Assembly (NCBI GenBank): GCA_949752795.1
Contig: OX457071.1
Coordinates: forward strand, 74,303,983-74,367,982
DNA: 64,000 nucleotides
Origin: Hyperoodon ampullatus
Lineage: Eukaryota > Chordata > Mammalia > Artiodactyla > Ziphiidae
Direction of reading: 5' to 3'
The notes beneath the pieces were generated by a model, which worked only from the letters and a program-made list of their open reading frames with translations, was not told the origin of the DNA and searched no databases. A program made the position numbers and the translations under genes. Positions 47,111-58,638 of the stretch are shown piece after piece (within the stretch, counting starts at the first letter, position 1; each line of letters opens with the position of its first letter).

Positions 47111-48056
47111 GGCCTAGTTTCTGTTGTGGCAGAAACGGGCCGTGAGGGAGATTTCCATGACCTAATTGTTTGGGGATCTCATTTTCTAGGTGAGTTTCTA
47201 ACAGAATCCACTGGAGATTTTGCCTTGACTTTACAGTAGAGTTGGGAGACGACTAGCCGTTCCTAGCCTTCAAAGAGGCAACTTATTGAATAATTCAGCT
47301 CCCTTTTATCGCTTAGGATGGGCAGCTGTCAAAAAAAGCACACAGAGTGGAAGGATGGATACCATTGCATATATTAAAAGCATATTGAAAGGCAAGTAAG
47401 GTATTCACGTGGACTTAATTGTGGTTAATTGTACGAGAACATGACCACTTAAGGAGAAGCTCTTAAAGTTTTGAATAATATTAAAGTAGCTTGACTTTAT
47501 GGTAGGTTTCAGATATTTAAACTGTTTAATACAGAAACCTTATTACTGCTGTACCTACCGAATATGCTCTTTGCTAACGATGGTCTAGTCCTAATTATTC
47601 TGAAAATGGAAAGAAATGTGGAGTTTTTGATGTTAATTTGCATGTGACTGGATAGTGCTACTAGATCTTTCCTTTAAAAAATGACATAGGGATCACTGTG
47701 AAAAAATCCTTGGAAGTTGTAATTTAATGTCAGAATGTGCATGAGATTGGTTAGTTGCTAACTCATACAATAGTTCAGACTTGTAGGCTAATTTCACTCT
47801 GTTTTTAAAGTAGTTTGCTTATTAAACACTGAGTCCTAGTTACCGAAGTTGCTTCTCTGGTCACCTGGTCATTCGATCCTGCAGCCTTTATGAAGTCATG
47901 TGCTGTATGACACGTACCCTTTAGTGACATACCAGAAATCGTCAAGGAATGGTTTATTTCAGCCACAGAACACCCAGATCAGCTCTGAAGGTAGACCTGG
48001 GCCCTACCGTGGAAAATTCTGACCTAGGATTGGGGGTGAGCTCTGGGCATCTGTGT
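47111..48056. other. RNF6 5' intron / upstream sequence
   Basis: No recognised coding exon or repeat. It probably belongs to the first RNF6 intron. A further non-coding exon cannot be excluded. Confidence 0.5.
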
Positions 48057-48248
48057 TGTTTTTTTTTTTTTTCGGTATGCGGGGCTCTCACTGTTGTGGC
48101 CTCTCCCGTTGCGGACGCGCAGGCTCAGCGGCCATGGCTCATGGGCCCAGCCGCTCCGCGGCATGTGGGATCCTCCCGGACCGGGGCACGAACCCGTGTC
48201 CCCTGCATCGGCAGACGGACTCTCAACCACTGCGCCGCCAGGGAAGCC
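48057..48248 (-). mobile_element. CHR-type SINE, short form with 14-bp internal deletion
   Basis: T-run then cggtatgcggggctctcactg to ccgccagggaagcc. The duplication ctgggcatctgt is on both sides. It lacks 14 bp between two copies of cgga that other copies show (cggagcacaggctccggacg), a simple slippage deletion. Confidence 0.96.
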
Positions 48249-49192
48249 CTGGGCATCTGTATTTTAAAAAATTTCCTCAAGGGAATTTGATGTGCATTCC
48301 CAGTTGAGAACTGTAGCTTTAACAACTTAGTAAATAGATGTGTTTAAGAAATTCTGAGATATTTATGAAACAAATACTTTCCTCCCTTGATTTCCTTATG
48401 GTTTAAAAGTAAACTTCTCAGGAATGACATTTCAGTATAATCCAAAAGCAGTGTTTGCCTAGCAAGGTCAGGAAGTTTCACTGGCACTCAGAGACCTCCG
48501 GGACTAACCATTCCAGGCTTAGGAACAAGGTTTCCTATGGGGAAACCCAAAGGCTCTTATGTGCTTTTACAATCCCCAGAGCTGTGCACAGAGTATTGTT
48601 TCCTGTTAGCTGTAAGGAAAATCAACTCCAAGTGTGTTCAGCTAAGTTATTTTTTACCTCAGCAAAGTGCAGGGGGGGTAATATTACATTTATGAACTTT
48701 ATTTTGGGAAGAATACCCTTACTGGAAATAAATGTAAATGATACCCTTCTGATACCCAATAGTCCTTTGCTTATGAAGTAACGAATGTGCATAATTCAAG
48801 CTTAAGATTTCTATGGTAATGTGAAATACCCAGATATTTGGAACATCAGTGAGGGCTTTTAGGCCAACAGGAGAGTCAAAGACGTAAAAAATGAGATAAT
48901 CACTTTGATTTTCAGCTGTGAGAAATGTGTGGTGCAACCAAATCCAATCTGACTTAGAGGATGGCTTTAGGCAAAGAAGTAGGTCCAGTTGTGTTCTATC
49001 ACCTAGGAGCCGTTATTCATTTTATATGTAAGTTCTTCACTGCAAGATTTGGCATATGACGTATTTGAGTAGTGGACAGAATTTTAAAATGAAAATGAAA
49101 AAACTAAGTTAAAATATGAAGCCATATGTAGTCCATGACTAATACCTTGAATTTTGTATATACTGTTTGAACAGAAAGCCAGGAATCTCAGC

Positions 49193-49385
49193 ATGAATTG
49201 GTCTAGATCTAGATCAGATGGTGGTGGTGAAGAAACCTCATCTCAAGAACAGAGTCATCATGAAAACGAGAGAAGGTGGCAGCAAGAGCGTCTCCACAGA
49301 GAAGAAGCCTATTATCAGTTTATTAATGATCTCAGTGATGAAGATTACCGGCTAATGAGAGACCATAATCTTTTAGGCACCCCTG
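49193..49385 (+). CDS. RNF6: RNF6 coding exon 1
   Basis: The ATG is at 49193, with an acceptor acag just upstream (49171-49174). The exon encodes 64 residues plus one base and ends at donor g|gtaag (49386). The product starts [20 protein letters not shown] and continues through [19 protein letters not shown], a charged helical segment, to LLGTP. This matches the N-terminus of RNF6 that I know from other mammals. The related RLIM is X-linked and differs here. RNF6 is a RING-H2 E3 ubiquitin ligase, reported to act on LIMK1 and the androgen receptor. Confidence 0.95.
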
Positions 49386-50282
49386 GTAAGAGATGGGTCA
49401 AAGAGGAAATACCTTTTTCAGCATTAGTAGAAGTTTCAAAATAAGGAGGGGTTTTTACCCCATCTTCCCTCTCTCAAAATATAGTGTACTGTTTTTGTGA
49501 CTTTAAGAGCATTGTAACATAACAACATAGAAAATCACTGGCTTACTTCTGTATTTTATAAGTAGGTAAGAATATTGAACCTATAGCACTGTTACACAAG
49601 TGTCAAACCAACAGGTTAATGTACATGATAGTGTCAGATATTTATGTGGTCCTATGTCTCTTAAGTAATATTTGTACAAATAAAATATTATTCATTTAAA
49701 ACCTAATTCTAACTCATTGGAGGTCTTATCATTTATTTATTTAGCTGAATTAATGACTCCCCAAAAGTCCAATGTGCTCCATTCATTTTTTACAAATTAA
49801 TTTCACAGATGAACTAATTGAAACTTGTATGCTTGTATATATTTGTGTGTTGCATATTTGCATTCTGTATACCCATATAATGAAGGGCATTCATTACCCA
49901 TATAATGAACTAGGTACAATTCAAATAAATAAAGATTTGAAATTTTCTCTGGAAATACTCCCTTCTTAATTTCTTTTTAACTCTGACGAAAATCCACAGA
50001 ATTATAGCTTATAGGTTCCTAAGTATATCAACTAGGAGCACTTCATTAATGATTCAAATTAAATCTTATTTTAATTTAAATAAAACATTGATAAATGAAA
50101 CAACAAAAATGATGTGTATTTGCATGAATTAAACATTTTTTGCTGTCTTCAGTTTATAGAACATGAAAACAATAGAATGTCTTCTACAGATTGCTAAAGA
50201 TTAGTCTTACCCTTCATGAGTTTTCATAAAACTTAGTAATTTAAAGATTTTAATTTTAGTGGGCACTTTTCCATTGTTTTAG

Positions 50283-50378
50283 GAGAAATAACATCAGAAG
50301 AATTACAACAACGGTTAGATGGAGTCAGGGAACAGCTAGCATCTCAGCCTGACTTGAGAAATGGGACAAACACCAGAG
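50283..50378 (+). CDS. RNF6: RNF6 coding exon 2
   Basis: 96 bp between acceptor ttttag (50281-50282) and donor gtattg (50379). It continues phase 1 from the previous exon and ends in phase 1. It reads EITSEELQQRLDGVREQLAS, then QPDLRNGTNTR, a helical leucine-containing stretch as in RNF6. Intact. Confidence 0.95.
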
Positions 50379-51124
50379 GTATTGTAGGCTCCTTTCCATA
50401 GGAACAGGTTTGATTGGAGTAATTGCAGAAATGAACTTACAGGACCTTGTACAATGTTTGTTTTTAGTGTTTTCCAGATTAAATGTGATAATCATTCAGG
50501 TAGTATTTACATATTAGATGCCGAGCAGTATAGTTAGGTAATACAGGACAGGGGCTGCATATAAAGATGTCTTACACACCTATTGCCTTCAGGGAGCTCA
50601 TGTGTACGAAATAGTATACAATTAATTACCAGCAGAGTTCTTTTTAATTTAAGAATTTACACACTACTGTTTTTTTTTTAAGTAATATAACTAAACTTAG
50701 CTTCTAAAAATTTATACAGAACAATACAGAAAGACTGAGTCAGGAAAACCTATTTTTGTTGCTTTGTTTTATTGGTTTTGTGTTGTGTCATTTTACTGAA
50801 CAGACACTAAGTCGTAATATAAGAAGTTCTTATAAAAAAACAAATCACTTGTTAAAAAAACCAAAATTCAAACTAAACAGAAGTGTATAGAGTTAAAGGT
50901 AAAGCCAACTTTTAAGGTCCCTCTTACCAGTTCTACTTCCTTCTCCAGAGGTGTTCATTAGTAGTAGTTTCACATATTATATCAAGATCATGGTATTAGT
51001 TAGGGTGAAGACTATTAAAAACCCCAAATGCATTCGCTGATGAGATAGAAGTTTACTTTTGTTTTGTGCTCACAGTCCAGGGCAGACACACGTTAATCCA
51101 TAAAGCCTTCTGGGACCCACACAG

Positions 51125-51345
51125 CCAGCACAGTGGTTCTACAACTGTGCTGTCCAGTGCAGTAGCTACTGGCCACATGGGCTTATTTAAATTCAATAAA
51201 ATTGAAAATTCAGTTCCTCAGTCACATTAGCCACGTTCAAGTGTTTAATAGTCCCCTGTGGCTAGTGGCTTCTGTATTGGACAGCACAGGTACAGAACAT
51301 CTCCACTGTTGCAGAAAGGTTCACTGGGCACTGACTGCTGCTCCA
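51125..51345. mobile_element. Non-autonomous hAT-type element fragment
   Basis: Phrases tgctgtccagtgcagtagctactggccacatggg, aaattcagttcctcagtcacattagccac and gtggctagtggcttctgtattggacagcac are typical of an ancient mammalian hAT family with sub-terminal inverted repeats. Confidence 0.8.
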
Positions 51346-52134
51346 GGGTATGGTTTGCGTGATCAAGCTAAGTCACAGCCACTTCTAGGTTCCAGCTGGC
51401 AGTTCCAGGTTCCGAGAGAAGGCCCAGGCCCCTGCCTGAAAATGAGCTCTCTCACTTCCACTCCCGTTCGATGGATGAGAACTTAGTCCCGGGGCCACAC
51501 CCAGATGCCAGGTTGTTCACAGGACCACTGCAGTGCATTTCCAGTGGAAGAATGGGGTGACGGATTTTGTGAGATATGAGTGACCTCTTTCACACACTGC
51601 CATCACTATATTCTAGTAATTAAAGAAAGAAGTGGCATCTAGAATGACTTAATGTTTACCTGCCCTTTACTAATATCTTTTTGCAAATTAAAATGCAAAG
51701 TGGATATTAACCCTTTTTCTTCTTTATGTTTAGATATGCAAATTGTACTATATTGGTATAGCTGGTAATACTGGTCCTTTGAATATGTTTTAATGGAAAA
51801 TGTACTCATCACATGTGAAATAGCTTATACCTTTAGAATATGGCTGAAGTTGCTATTTTTATTGATGCCAGCAGCTGATTAACAGGTTTAGCTTTAATAT
51901 TTAAAAAAAATTTTTATGAGAGATTGGAGTAATGAAATAAAATCAAAGCAGTCTCATTTAACAACTGTTTTTGAGAAGAGTGAACTTGGTAAAGTCTGTG
52001 TAGCTAATGTGCATTAGAATGCTTTTCATTGAGTTTTGTACTTTATATAATCCACTGGTTAAAATGGAAAACTTAAAGCTTCCCACAGTAGCACTGTCAT
52101 ACTCAAAGAAGTTTATTAGGGGCACATTTCTTTC

Positions 52135-52504
52135 TTTCTTTTTTTTTAAATGTATATATATTTTTAATTTTATTTTATTTTTGGCTGTGTTGGGTCTTCG
52201 TTGCTGGGTGTGGGCTTTCTCTGGTTGCAGTGAGCAGAGGCTGCTCTCCGTTGTGGTGCGCAGGCTTCTCATTGCGGTGGCTTCTCTTGTTGTGGAGCAC
52301 GGGCTCTAGGCACACGGGCTTCAGTAGTTGCGGCACATGGGCTCAGTAGTTGTGGCTTGCGGGCTCTAGAGCGCAGGCTCAGTAGTTGTGGTGCACAGGC
52401 TTAACTGCTCCGCGGCATGTGGGATCTTCCTGGACCAGGGATCAAACCCGTGTCCCCTGCATTAGCAGGCGGATTCTTAACCACTGCACCACCAGGGAAG
52501 TCCC
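52135..52504 (-). mobile_element. CHR-type SINE, long form
   Basis: From the T-rich tail and tttggctgtgttgggtcttcgttgctgg to accaccagggaagtcc. Flanks ggggcacatttctttc / agggcacatttatttc form the duplication. Confidence 0.95.
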
Positions 52505-52679
52505 AGGGCACATTTATTTCTAAATCGATTCATTCAACAGTATTAACTGACAGTCTGATTTGTCCCAAATACTGTTGTAGAGGTTGCAGATTTAACAGTG
52601 AGTAAAATAAGGCAAAACTCATTGTCTTCATGCAGCTCATGTTCTAAATGAACAGAGAATGTATTTTATTGTATTATAT

Positions 52680-52848
52680 ATAATGGCTAACATTTATTGA
52701 GTGCTTCCTATGTGCCAGATATTATACTAATCATTTTATATACAGTATCTTATTTTATCCTCATGATAATCCTTTGACATCTATACGATTATTATCAAAT
52801 TTACAGATAAGGATTTAGCCAGAGAACTTAAGTAACATGCCTGACGTT
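52680..52848 (-). mobile_element. MIR-type ancient SINE
   Basis: Phrase gctaacatttattgagtgcttcctatgtgccagatattatactaatc...tttacagataaggatt. Confidence 0.85.
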
Positions 52849-53088
52849 TCATATCTTCGTACGAAGATATAATGTGGTTCTAACATTTTACTCATAAAGC
52901 CATATTTCTTGACTTATACATTTTTGGCAGTTTCTGAGAAATAGGATAAAATTCTTAAGGTTGCCAAAATACCTAACTGCAAAAAAGATTGAGTTACCTT
53001 TACCAAAGAATTCTAAAAATTCAAGATAAATTATATATAAGTTTTGCCACTGTATTTTATTGATACTGCCATATGAATAAAGCAATTT

Positions 53089-53276
53089 TTTAAATATTTA
53101 TTTTTATTTAGTTAGTTGCAGCGGGTCTTAGTTGTGGCAGGTGGGCTCCTTAGTTGTGGCATGCGAACTCTTAGCTGCAGCATGCATGTGGGATCTAGTT
53201 CCCTGACCAGGGATCAAACCCAGGCCCCCTGCATTGGGAGCGTGGAGTCTTATCCACTGTGCCACCAGGCAAGTCC
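53089..53276 (-). mobile_element. CHR-type SINE, older form
   Basis: tttttaaatatttatttttatttagttagttgcagc to accaggcaagtccc. A perfect duplication aataaagcaattt is at 53076-53088 and 53278-53290. Confidence 0.96.
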
Positions 53277-53630
53277 CAATAAAGCAATTTAAATGTACAG
53301 TTTTGATACTGGATATATTTTTCATTTGCCTTAATATTTTGCCAATAACAGGCATATAGAAAGCAAAAGTGAGGATTTCTTCACACCTTGGCACAAATAG
53401 TATTTAAAAGTTTATAATTTTGATACAGTGTGTATTATAGTATGCTTATAGTATACACCTTTCTTTCAGAAAGTTCAGTTTTTTGGCCGTTTTTCATTCA
53501 TTAAAATGCACTGATGTTCTTAACTATATTTTTAATTTAATAAAAACTTAGTTTATCTTACAAGCTTTCAGTAAAGATCTAAAGATAGATTTTAGGAATT
53601 GATGTTAAGTTGATTTGGTTTGCTTTCCAG

Positions 53631-55332
53631 ACTCAGGGGTCCCTCGAGAAAGTTCACGTGAACAGTCTCTGCTGGAATGGATCAACACCTTTCCTCTCAG
53701 GAGAAACGCAACTCGAAGTGGACAGAATGGGAACCAGACTTGGAGAGCTGGGAGTCGAACAAACCCACACAGTGGAGAGTTCCAGCTTAGTCTGGAAATC
53801 CACATCAATCACGAGGATAGAGAATTTGAAATGGATGGCGAAGATTATGTGGGCGTTCCACTTTCAGATGTCAGCCAACATCACACTACAGACGGGCCGC
53901 AGAGATCAAGTAGTCCTGTGGCCAGGCGAACAAGGAGCCGAGCTGCAGGGAACCTCAGTGGTAGTGGTGCCAGCGTTCCGAGAGCTAGGCTTGGATCGAG
54001 GGGGCGGAATTCAGTAGAAGGATCTTTGTCAGCATTCGGAAGATTAAGAAATGGAATTGGGGGGGCGGTTGGCACCCCTACAACTAGTGCTCCACGCACT
54101 AATTTCAGTCGTCCGTCAGGTGGTAGTGAACTCAGGCAAAGGGAGGGGCAGCGATTTGGAGCGGCCCATGTTTGGGAAAATGGGGCTAGAACCAACGTCA
54201 CAGTGAGGAATACAAACCAAAGATTAGAGCCAGTAAGATTACGCAGTAGCCGAAGCCGGTCACCAATTCAGAGGCAAAGTGGCACTGTTTATCCTAGTCC
54301 ACAAAGGGAAAGTAGACCCTTTCAGCAAACTAGTATGCGGTCTGTTAGGAGGAGAGGTAGATCTCGTGTCTTTCTACAGCAAGACCGAGAAGGCAGAGGT
54401 ACCGCATATACTCCATTCTCTAACTCAAGACTTGGGTCAAGAGCCACAGGAGAAGAAGAAGGAGAGTCCAGCAGGTCCTCCACTGCTGCACGACGACATC
54501 CAGCAGTCACAATGAACCTTCAACTGAGAAGGATTCCTCCTGGAGAAAGCAGAGACTGGGACAGTACTGCAAACAGAACTCGATCTAGGGTGGGGCTGCC
54601 AGAAGACACAATCACTGTGGAAAGCAGTAGTGGGGGCTTTCGGCGCACCGGCTCTCGTTCAGAGCGCTCAGGTATGCGATCCTCCGTCACTACCTTAACT
54701 GTTCCTCTTCATAGGATTTCTGAGAATGAGCTCGCTGAACCATCATCAGTGGTTCTTCGATCAGTTTTAAGGCAGATCGTGAATGGACTTGGAGAACTGA
54801 GTTCTCTAGTGGAGGCCGAATATGAGTCAGAGGCTCAGACAAGTGGTCAGCATCGGCCAGAGACACACTCAGAAGTGAGTCTCCTCGGTGCGGCCGTCAG
54901 CCAGCACAGGGGAGGGTCCTCCCAAGGCAGGTGGACCCGAGAAGACAGCCCTGACACCCCGCCTCGTGCCCCAGAGGTGGCAGGCAGTCGCGAAATTCAA
55001 GTAACTTAGTCGAAACTGGCACCCTACCTATCCTTCACCTCGCTACCTTCTTGCTTAATGAAAGGGAGGATGATGACCGCATACGTGGTTTAACCAAAGA
55101 GCAGATTGACAATCTTTCCACCCGGAACTATGAGCACAGCAGTATCGATAGCGAACTAGGGAAAACCTGTAGTGTTTGCATCAGTGACTACGTAACTGGA
55201 AACAAGCTCAGGCAGTTACCTTGCATGCATGAATTTCACATCCACTGTATCGACCGGTGGCTCTCAGAGAATTGCACGTGTCCTGTCTGTCGGGAGCCTG
55301 TCTTAGGGTCCAGTACAGCAAACAACGGGTGA
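53631..55332 (+). CDS. RNF6: RNF6 last coding exon, with frame break before the RING-H2 domain
   Basis: The acceptor tgctttccag precedes 53631. With phase 1 from the previous exon the frame reads [17 protein letters not shown] and on through a Ser/Arg-rich middle ([28 protein letters not shown]). This frame stops at TAG 55007-55009 after EIQVT, giving 555 residues in total. The frame shifted by one carries the expected end of RNF6: [20 protein letters not shown] from 54973, then a C3H2C3 RING-H2 (CSVC ... CMHEFHIHC ... CPVC, about 55168-55290) and the terminal ANNG, stop 55330-55332. That frame has a TGA at 54952, so the break lies in 54955-55006. The introns are retained, so this is the locus and not a processed copy. 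RNF6 in human is about 685 residues. Confidence 0.92.
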
Positions 55333-56420
55333 CATGCTGGATCCAGTCAAATGTTGCATCTTAGTAGAGCTGAGTATTCAGGCATTCTTTTGTTGAATTA
55401 TTTGTGATAAGCTAACCAGGATGAAAAATAACAGATGATTATAGTTTGAACTATTTTTTTGTGTGCTTTGTTAACTTGTTAAAAAGAGAAAATTTATAGA
55501 AACTTTAAAATGCAAATGTTAAACTATCCTAAAGTACAGAATAGTTAATATTGCTAGAACCAAATAACTTTTAAAATGTTTTTATTTTGGTAATTTTGTC
55601 ATGCTAAGCACTTTTGTATCTGCACAACTCAGTAGGTTACAAATCAATATTCCTTTTCTGAGAAGTCCAGCAGATTTTGCTTGGACTTTCAGGCTTCGCA
55701 CCGTGTCCAGACATTGGTGTCTAAATAAGCCTTTCTTTAACTTTTTATTCTAAGGACAGTATCTCTTCATGAAAGAATATTTGGCTGAATGTTTGCTAAA
55801 TGCATTAAAGTTACTTGAAATGTTAAATTTAATAGGCAGCATATCACATGTGTATATATAGGTATATAATTTTAAGGTTAAAATATTCCGTCTAAAAACT
55901 ACCAGTTTGGTTCTTATTTTAAAGTGTTGGGCTATTACTGCGTATGGCACAATGTTTAATACTTACAGGATCATCTCTGGGAGGAAGTAGATTAAGATAT
56001 TTAAAAATAGACATAATTTATGAAGCGTCTCTGACAATCTGACTTATTAGACAGCAAGGAATATATAACACTGAACAAGTATTTCGTTTTTCAGAAATGG
56101 AACATGGAAATTTTAGAACATAGAGGTTATTTAACTTGAGTTCTACCTTTTTGTGACCTTTTTGAAAGTGCAGACCATTTTTTGGATTACATTAAGTAAG
56201 ATATACAATATGCATGGTTTCTCAAATTTAGTTTAAAATCTAAAACCAAGGGTCTATAAAGAATCAAATGCATAGATAATATGTTAAGTTCAACTGGAGA
56301 CCAAAAAACTCCAAATGAAACACTAACAACAACAGCAAGAAAAGTTAAGAGAATGTAGACTTTAAAACACGAAGTATGCATTGAAGATCTATTTTTACCA
56401 ATAAATATTAAAATGTGTCA
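55333..56420 (+). other. RNF6: RNF6 3' UTR with polyadenylation signals
   Basis: AT-rich sequence after the stop without repeats. The first good AATAAA is at 56400-56405, and others occur at 56587 and 56628. The true cleavage site is not determined. Confidence 0.65.
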
Positions 56421-56469
56421 ACTATTCTTCTCTATTGGTCCACCGTGGTTTATTCACTGAAAGAAGTAG

Positions 56470-56575
56470 TTATTTCGCACTAACTCGATGCCAGGCAGTG
56501 TTACAGGTGTTGAGGATTCAGCAGAGGACAAAGTCCCTGTCTTCGTGGGAAAGACAGATTTGCTCTTAGAAAATC
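56470..56575 (+). mobile_element. L2 fragment
   Basis: Phrase cgatgccaggcagtgttacaggtgttgaggattcagcagaggacaaagtccctgtc. Confidence 0.75.
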
Positions 56576-56789
56576 GGAAATCGATCAATAAAAGGAGTTA
56601 TTGTTCTGACTTTTATGTTTGTTTATGAATAAATGACATAGTTTGCTATGGTGATACCACTTGGACAAAATCACCAGAACAAATACCTCAAGGCCGATTC
56701 TGTGAAATTTAGGTATATCTCAAGATTTAGTTTTTGTTTCCAATTAGTGATTACATGTAGTTCGTTCAGTAAGATGCACGCACAGAACT

Positions 56790-57271
56790 TGTTAGGGGGT
56801 GCATTTAGCCCCTGGAGTGAGATTTTAGTAAAGGTGGTGACTTCTGTAAGGCCAACTGGCCCGAGGCAGGGGAACGCAATCAGATTCACAGGTTGCATCA
56901 GACCGAAACTCTCCGGACCACCCAGTTCCAGAAACTGACCTGGGGGCTTTCCACCCGGCCCAGCCTTCCCACCTTTCGAGGGGCGGGACTAGCGGTCCCA
57001 AGACTGATGTAACCGGCACCAGATATTGGCACCAGATATTGCCACGATACCCGAAGAGACCACCAGATAAGGAATACCCTGCGCCCTCCCAGATTCACCA
57101 CACCCCTTTCCCTTCTTCCCCTGTAAAATCTTGCCCAACCCTCACCCGGGTCCGACTTCTCTGGCCCCTTTCTCTCGGACCAGTGAACCTCGCCCGGGAG
57201 CGCCCCCTAATAAAGCTCACTTGAAGCTTTCCTCTGTTTCGCGATGCCATCTGTTAAGATCCGACCTTACA
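56790..57271 (+). mobile_element. ERV solo LTR
   Basis: Starts tgttagggggtgcatttagcccc and ends ccgaccttaca. aactt is present at both borders (56786-56790, 57271-57275). It is GC- and pyrimidine-rich, with AATAAA at 57209-57214 followed about 20 bp later by a T-rich cctctgtttcgcg, as in gamma-type LTRs. No coding region is attached. Family name not assigned. Confidence 0.7.
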
Positions 57272-58262
57272 ACTTTGTTTGGAGTAAATGGTTTATGTAG
57301 GTCACATATGGGACATAGGACTGGGGAGTTTGATTTGAAGGCTTTAGATACCAGACTTACGGGATTTTTGCTTTACAGAGTCTAGATGGCTCTTGATAAA
57401 TCGTATTGGCGAAGGCTAAGATCATTTTTCATGTTTCAGGAAGATTGGTATGGGGCAGCGTGCAGAACACAGTGGAGTGGAGAGAGATGGGAAGCAAAAA
57501 ACCAATAAAGGAAATATTATGATCAATTTTTACTATTAGTTATCATCATCATCAGTTATTATCTAGCCTAGGTTGACGGAAGTGAAACTGGAAAGAAAGA
57601 AAGGGCATAAAAATGTTGACAAAAGACATTCTTTGGTTTCTAGTTCACTGTGAGGAGGTGGGAGAGTCATGTGTTCACAGGTGGAGAATCTCTGAGTGGA
57701 GGAGGGCGGACAAATTACAAGCTCGGTCAGTGTAGACGTTGACCTGAAATGGAGCCGTCTTCATGTATCTATCTATCACACTCACTTTCGTGGCACCATT
57801 TGTCCCCTGTATGACAAAAGACTAAATCCAGCAGTTACTGCTCATATGGAACCTTCCTCGGGAAGTTCTACCTCCCCTGGTTTGAGCAGTTCGGAAAGTC
57901 AAGAGGAAAACAAAGAAAAGGGGAAAGGAACAAAGTAGGGATAGAGAAGAGAAAAAAGCATGTTGATCCTCAGTCGTTTGCAAGACATGGGAGGACCAGC
58001 ACGTGAAGAGATTCCCAAGTAGGCACTGGAAATAGAACTGGATTGTGCACTGTATGGAGAAGTCCCTGAAAGCAGCAGGAAAGCCTAATGAATTTGGTAG
58101 ATTGGTACCCTAGTTGGGAACAAAGAAGTGTTTTCTTTAATATTTTCATTCATCTCCCAGTCAACAAGGCTGATGACAAACACAAAGGCTCATTACTTAT
58201 AGCTTCTACTCAGCAAGGATTGTACCCTTTGTGCTTCCAATAAAGAAGGGAACAAATCACTT
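57272..58262. other. Intergenic stretch, nothing recognised
   Basis: No gene or repeat identified downstream of RNF6. An 80-codon frame (57696-57938) is of chance length. Confidence 0.55.
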
Positions 58263-58276
58263 AAATTCTTCATTTG

Positions 58277-58624
58277 GGGGCTTCCCTGGTGGCGCAGTGG
58301 TTAAGAATCTGCCTGCCATTGCAGGGGACACGGGTTGGAGCCCTGGTCCGGGAAGATCCCACATGCTGCGGAGCAACTAAGCCCATGCGCCACAACTACT
58401 GAGCCTGCGCTCTAGAGCCCGTGAGCCACAACCACTGAGCCCATGTGCCACAAGTACTGAAGCCCACACGCCTAGAGCCCGTGCTCTGCAGCAAGAGAAG
58501 CCACCGCAATGAGAAGCCCACGCACCGCAACGAAGAGTAGCCCCCGCTCTCCACAGCTAGAGAAAGCCCGCGTGCAGTAACGGAGACCCAACGCAGCCAA
58601 AAATAAAATAAATGTATTAAAAAA
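58277..58624 (+). mobile_element. CHR-type SINE, long form
   Basis: ggggcttccctggtggcgcagtggttaagaatctgcc to acccaacgcagccaaaaataaaataaatgtattAAAA. The duplication aaattcttcatttg is at 58263-58276 and from 58625. Confidence 0.97.
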
Positions 58625-58638
58625 AAATTCTTCATTTG

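Larger units (their letters stand above)
50379..53630 (+). other. RNF6: RNF6 intron between coding exons 2 and 3
   Basis: Contains L2-like sequence near 50500-50640, a hAT fragment, two minus-strand SINEs, a MIR, and a 20-bp perfect palindrome (52851-52870). No extra exon recognised. Confidence 0.85.

Noticed and set aside
53881..54201. 106-codon minus-strand frame inside the RNF6 exon
   Set aside because: Antisense shadow of the real coding exon.
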